DNA of 64,000 nucleotides from Actinomyces massiliensis 4401292 (GTDB lineage Bacteria; Actinomycetota; Actinomycetes; Actinomycetales; Actinomycetaceae): NCBI RefSeq assembly GCF_000269805.1, contig NZ_JH711481.1, positions 907,785 to 971,784 of the forward strand, read 5' to 3'. Shown piece by piece: positions 62,706 to 64,000 of this stretch (position 1 is its first letter; each line of letters starts with the position of its first letter). The notes under the pieces were generated by a model. It saw only the letters and a program-made list of their open reading frames with translations, ran no database searches and was not told where the DNA came from. The position numbers and the translations under genes were made by a program.

Positions 62706-64000
62706 GTGAATACACAAACCCCTGCCTCCCAGAAGGCGGCCGCCCGCGGCTCCGCCCTGGACGCCTTCTTCCACGTCAGCGAGCGCGGCTCCACATTCGC
62801 CCGCGAGGTCCGCGGTGGCGTCGTCACCTTCTTCACGATGGCCTATATCCTCGTGCTGAATCCGCTCATCCTGTCCACCCCGTACGACGGCATCCCGCCG
62901 TTGGGCACCACCGAGCAGATCGCCGCCGGCACAGCCCTGATCGCCGGAATCATGACGATCCTCATGGGCGTGGTGGCCAACTACCCGATGGCCCTGGCGG
63001 CGGGGCTCGGCATCAACGCGATGGTCGCCTACACGCTCGTGGGCACGAGCGGCATGACCTACGCCGATGCCATGGGGCTGATCGTCATCGAGGGCGTCAT
63101 CATCCTCATCCTGGTCCTCACCGGTTTCCGCGAGGCCGTCTTCAAGGCCGTTCCCACTCACATCAAGACCGCGATCAGCGTCGGGATCGGCCTGTTCATC
63201 GCCCTCATCGGATTGGTGGACGCCAAAGTGGTGCGTCGCGCCACCGGCACTCCGCTGGAGCTGGGGCTGGGCGGGTCCCTCCAGGGATGGCCCGTGCTCG
63301 TCTTCCTCTTCGGCCTGTTCCTCATGCTCATCCTGCACGTGCGCAAGGTGAAGGGCTCGATCCTCATCGGCATCATCGCCTCCACCGTGCTGGCGGCCCT
63401 CATCGAGTTCGTCGCCCACCTGGGACCCTTCGACCCGGAGAGCAACCCGACGGGATGGTCCCTGTCCGTCCCCGCCCTGTCCGGCCCTCCGGTCGAGATT
63501 CCGAGCCTGGCCACGCTCGGGCACTTCAACCTGCTGGGCTCCCTGGACAAGATCGGCATCGTCAGCGTCGTCCTGCTCATCTTCTCCCTCCTGCTCGCGG
63601 ACTTCTTCGACACCATGGGCACCATGGTCGCGATCGGCGCCGAGGGCGATCTCCTCGACGAGGCCGGCAACCCGCCGAAGATCCGCGAGATCCTCGTCGT
63701 CGACTCCCTGGCCGCGATCGCGGGCGGCGCGGGCGGCGTCTCCTCCAACACCTCCTACGTCGAGTCCGCCGCGGGCGTGGGCGAGGGCGCGCGCACCGGC
63801 CTGGCCTCGGTGGTCACCGGTGTCCTGTTTCTGCTGAGCATGTTCCTGGCGCCGGTGGTCTCGATGGTGCCCTACGAGGCCGCCACCCCGGCCCTGGTGA
63901 TCGTCGGCTTCCTCATGATGACCCAGGTGACCGACATCGACTGGAAGTCTCCGGACATCGCCCTGCCGGCCTTCATCACCATCATCATGATGCCCTTCTC
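62706..64000 (+). CDS. NCS2-family permease (AzgA-type purine transporter), 3' end outside window
   Basis: The first 431 codons are present from GTG 62706 (GGAAGGATC upstream). It opens with a soluble ~35 residues, then VRGGVVTFFTMAYILVLNP, the AzgA signature, AAGLGINAMVAYTLVG, THIKTAISVGIGLFIALIGLV, and LLLADFFDTMGTMVAIGAEGDL. These mark a hypoxanthine/adenine/guanine-type proton symporter. The frame is still open at base 64000. Confidence 0.93.
   Translation, partial: MNTQTPASQKAAARGSALDAFFHVSERGSTFAREVRGGVVTFFTMAYILVLNPLILSTPYDGIPPLGTTEQIAAGTALIAGIMTILMGVVANYPMALAAGLGINAMVAYTLVGTSGMTYADAMGLIVIEGVIILILVLTGFREAVFKAVPTHIKTAISVGIGLFIALIGLVDAKVVRRATGTPLELGLGGSLQGWPVLVFLFGLFLMLILHVRKVKGSILIGIIASTVLAALIEFVAHLGPFDPESNPTGWSLSVPALSGPPVEIPSLATLGHFNLLGSLDKIGIVSVVLLIFSLLLADFFDTMGTMVAIGAEGDLLDEAGNPPKIREILVVDSLAAIAGGAGGVSSNTSYVESAAGVGEGARTGLASVVTGVLFLLSMFLAPVVSMVPYEAATPALVIVGFLMMTQVTDIDWKSPDIALPAFITIIMMPF

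Overview
The window comes from a high-GC Gram-positive bacterium. It is most consistent with an Actinomyces-like member of the Actinomycetaceae. Evidence: GC-rich codon use, many GTG/TTG starts, a CIRCE-controlled groEL without groES beside it, a stand-alone ispF next to cysS and rlmB, DUF4032 and DUF3027 proteins, an actinobacterial XPB-type helicase next to its partner protein, and several WXG100-type small proteins. This placement is inferred from gene content and not from a search.

Layout. 0-3.2 kb: end of a mannose-family PTS operon (EIID) with two HAD phosphatases. 3.4-12 kb: PAS sensor protein, rRNA methyltransferase, ispF, cysS, rlmB and an uncharacterised protein. 12-17.2 kb: a TetR regulator divergent from a Rossmann protein over a long palindromic operator, a pair of tail-anchored paralogues, DUF4032, and a sugar-ABC ATPase. 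17.4-24.4 kb: Ser/Thr kinase, DsbA-like protein, tRNA-Thr, a DUF364 protein behind an iron-box-like site, ung, a LytR_C protein and a GH15-like protein. 24.8-27.7 kb: two small proteins and groEL with two CIRCE sites.

27.9-31 kb and 43.4-50.2 kb are accessory regions with codon use unlike the rest. They look like type VII (ESX/WXG100) secretion cargo. The first holds a WXG-calpain protease fusion with a candidate immunity protein, a YbaB-like protein and a WXG100 protein. The second holds two tandem effector cassettes with glycine-zipper C-termini, duplicated membrane (immunity-like) genes, one orphan effector C-terminus and one frameshifted effector. No secretion ATPase (EccC) is in the window. 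Between them (31.3-43.1 kb) lie an HD protein, an OmpR-type two-component pair, an ABC-2 exporter with a NarL-type two-component pair, a NYN protein, PspA and a helical protein. 50.3-64 kb holds a glutamine amidotransferase, a MacB/FtsX-type exporter, a serine beta-lactamase-fold protein, the XPB helicase pair, DUF3027, a D-2-hydroxyacid dehydrogenase and a purine/NCS2-type permease cut by the window end.

Two dispersed intergenic repeat families stand out. One is an array of 22-bp units with core CGAGATCGGT (five loci). The other is a ~63-71 bp near-perfect palindrome (five loci). Both sit just after gene 3' ends. A third element, about 200 nt, occurs twice in opposite orientation (6265-6463 minus, 24555-24772 plus) and looks like a structured RNA ending in a conserved hairpin.
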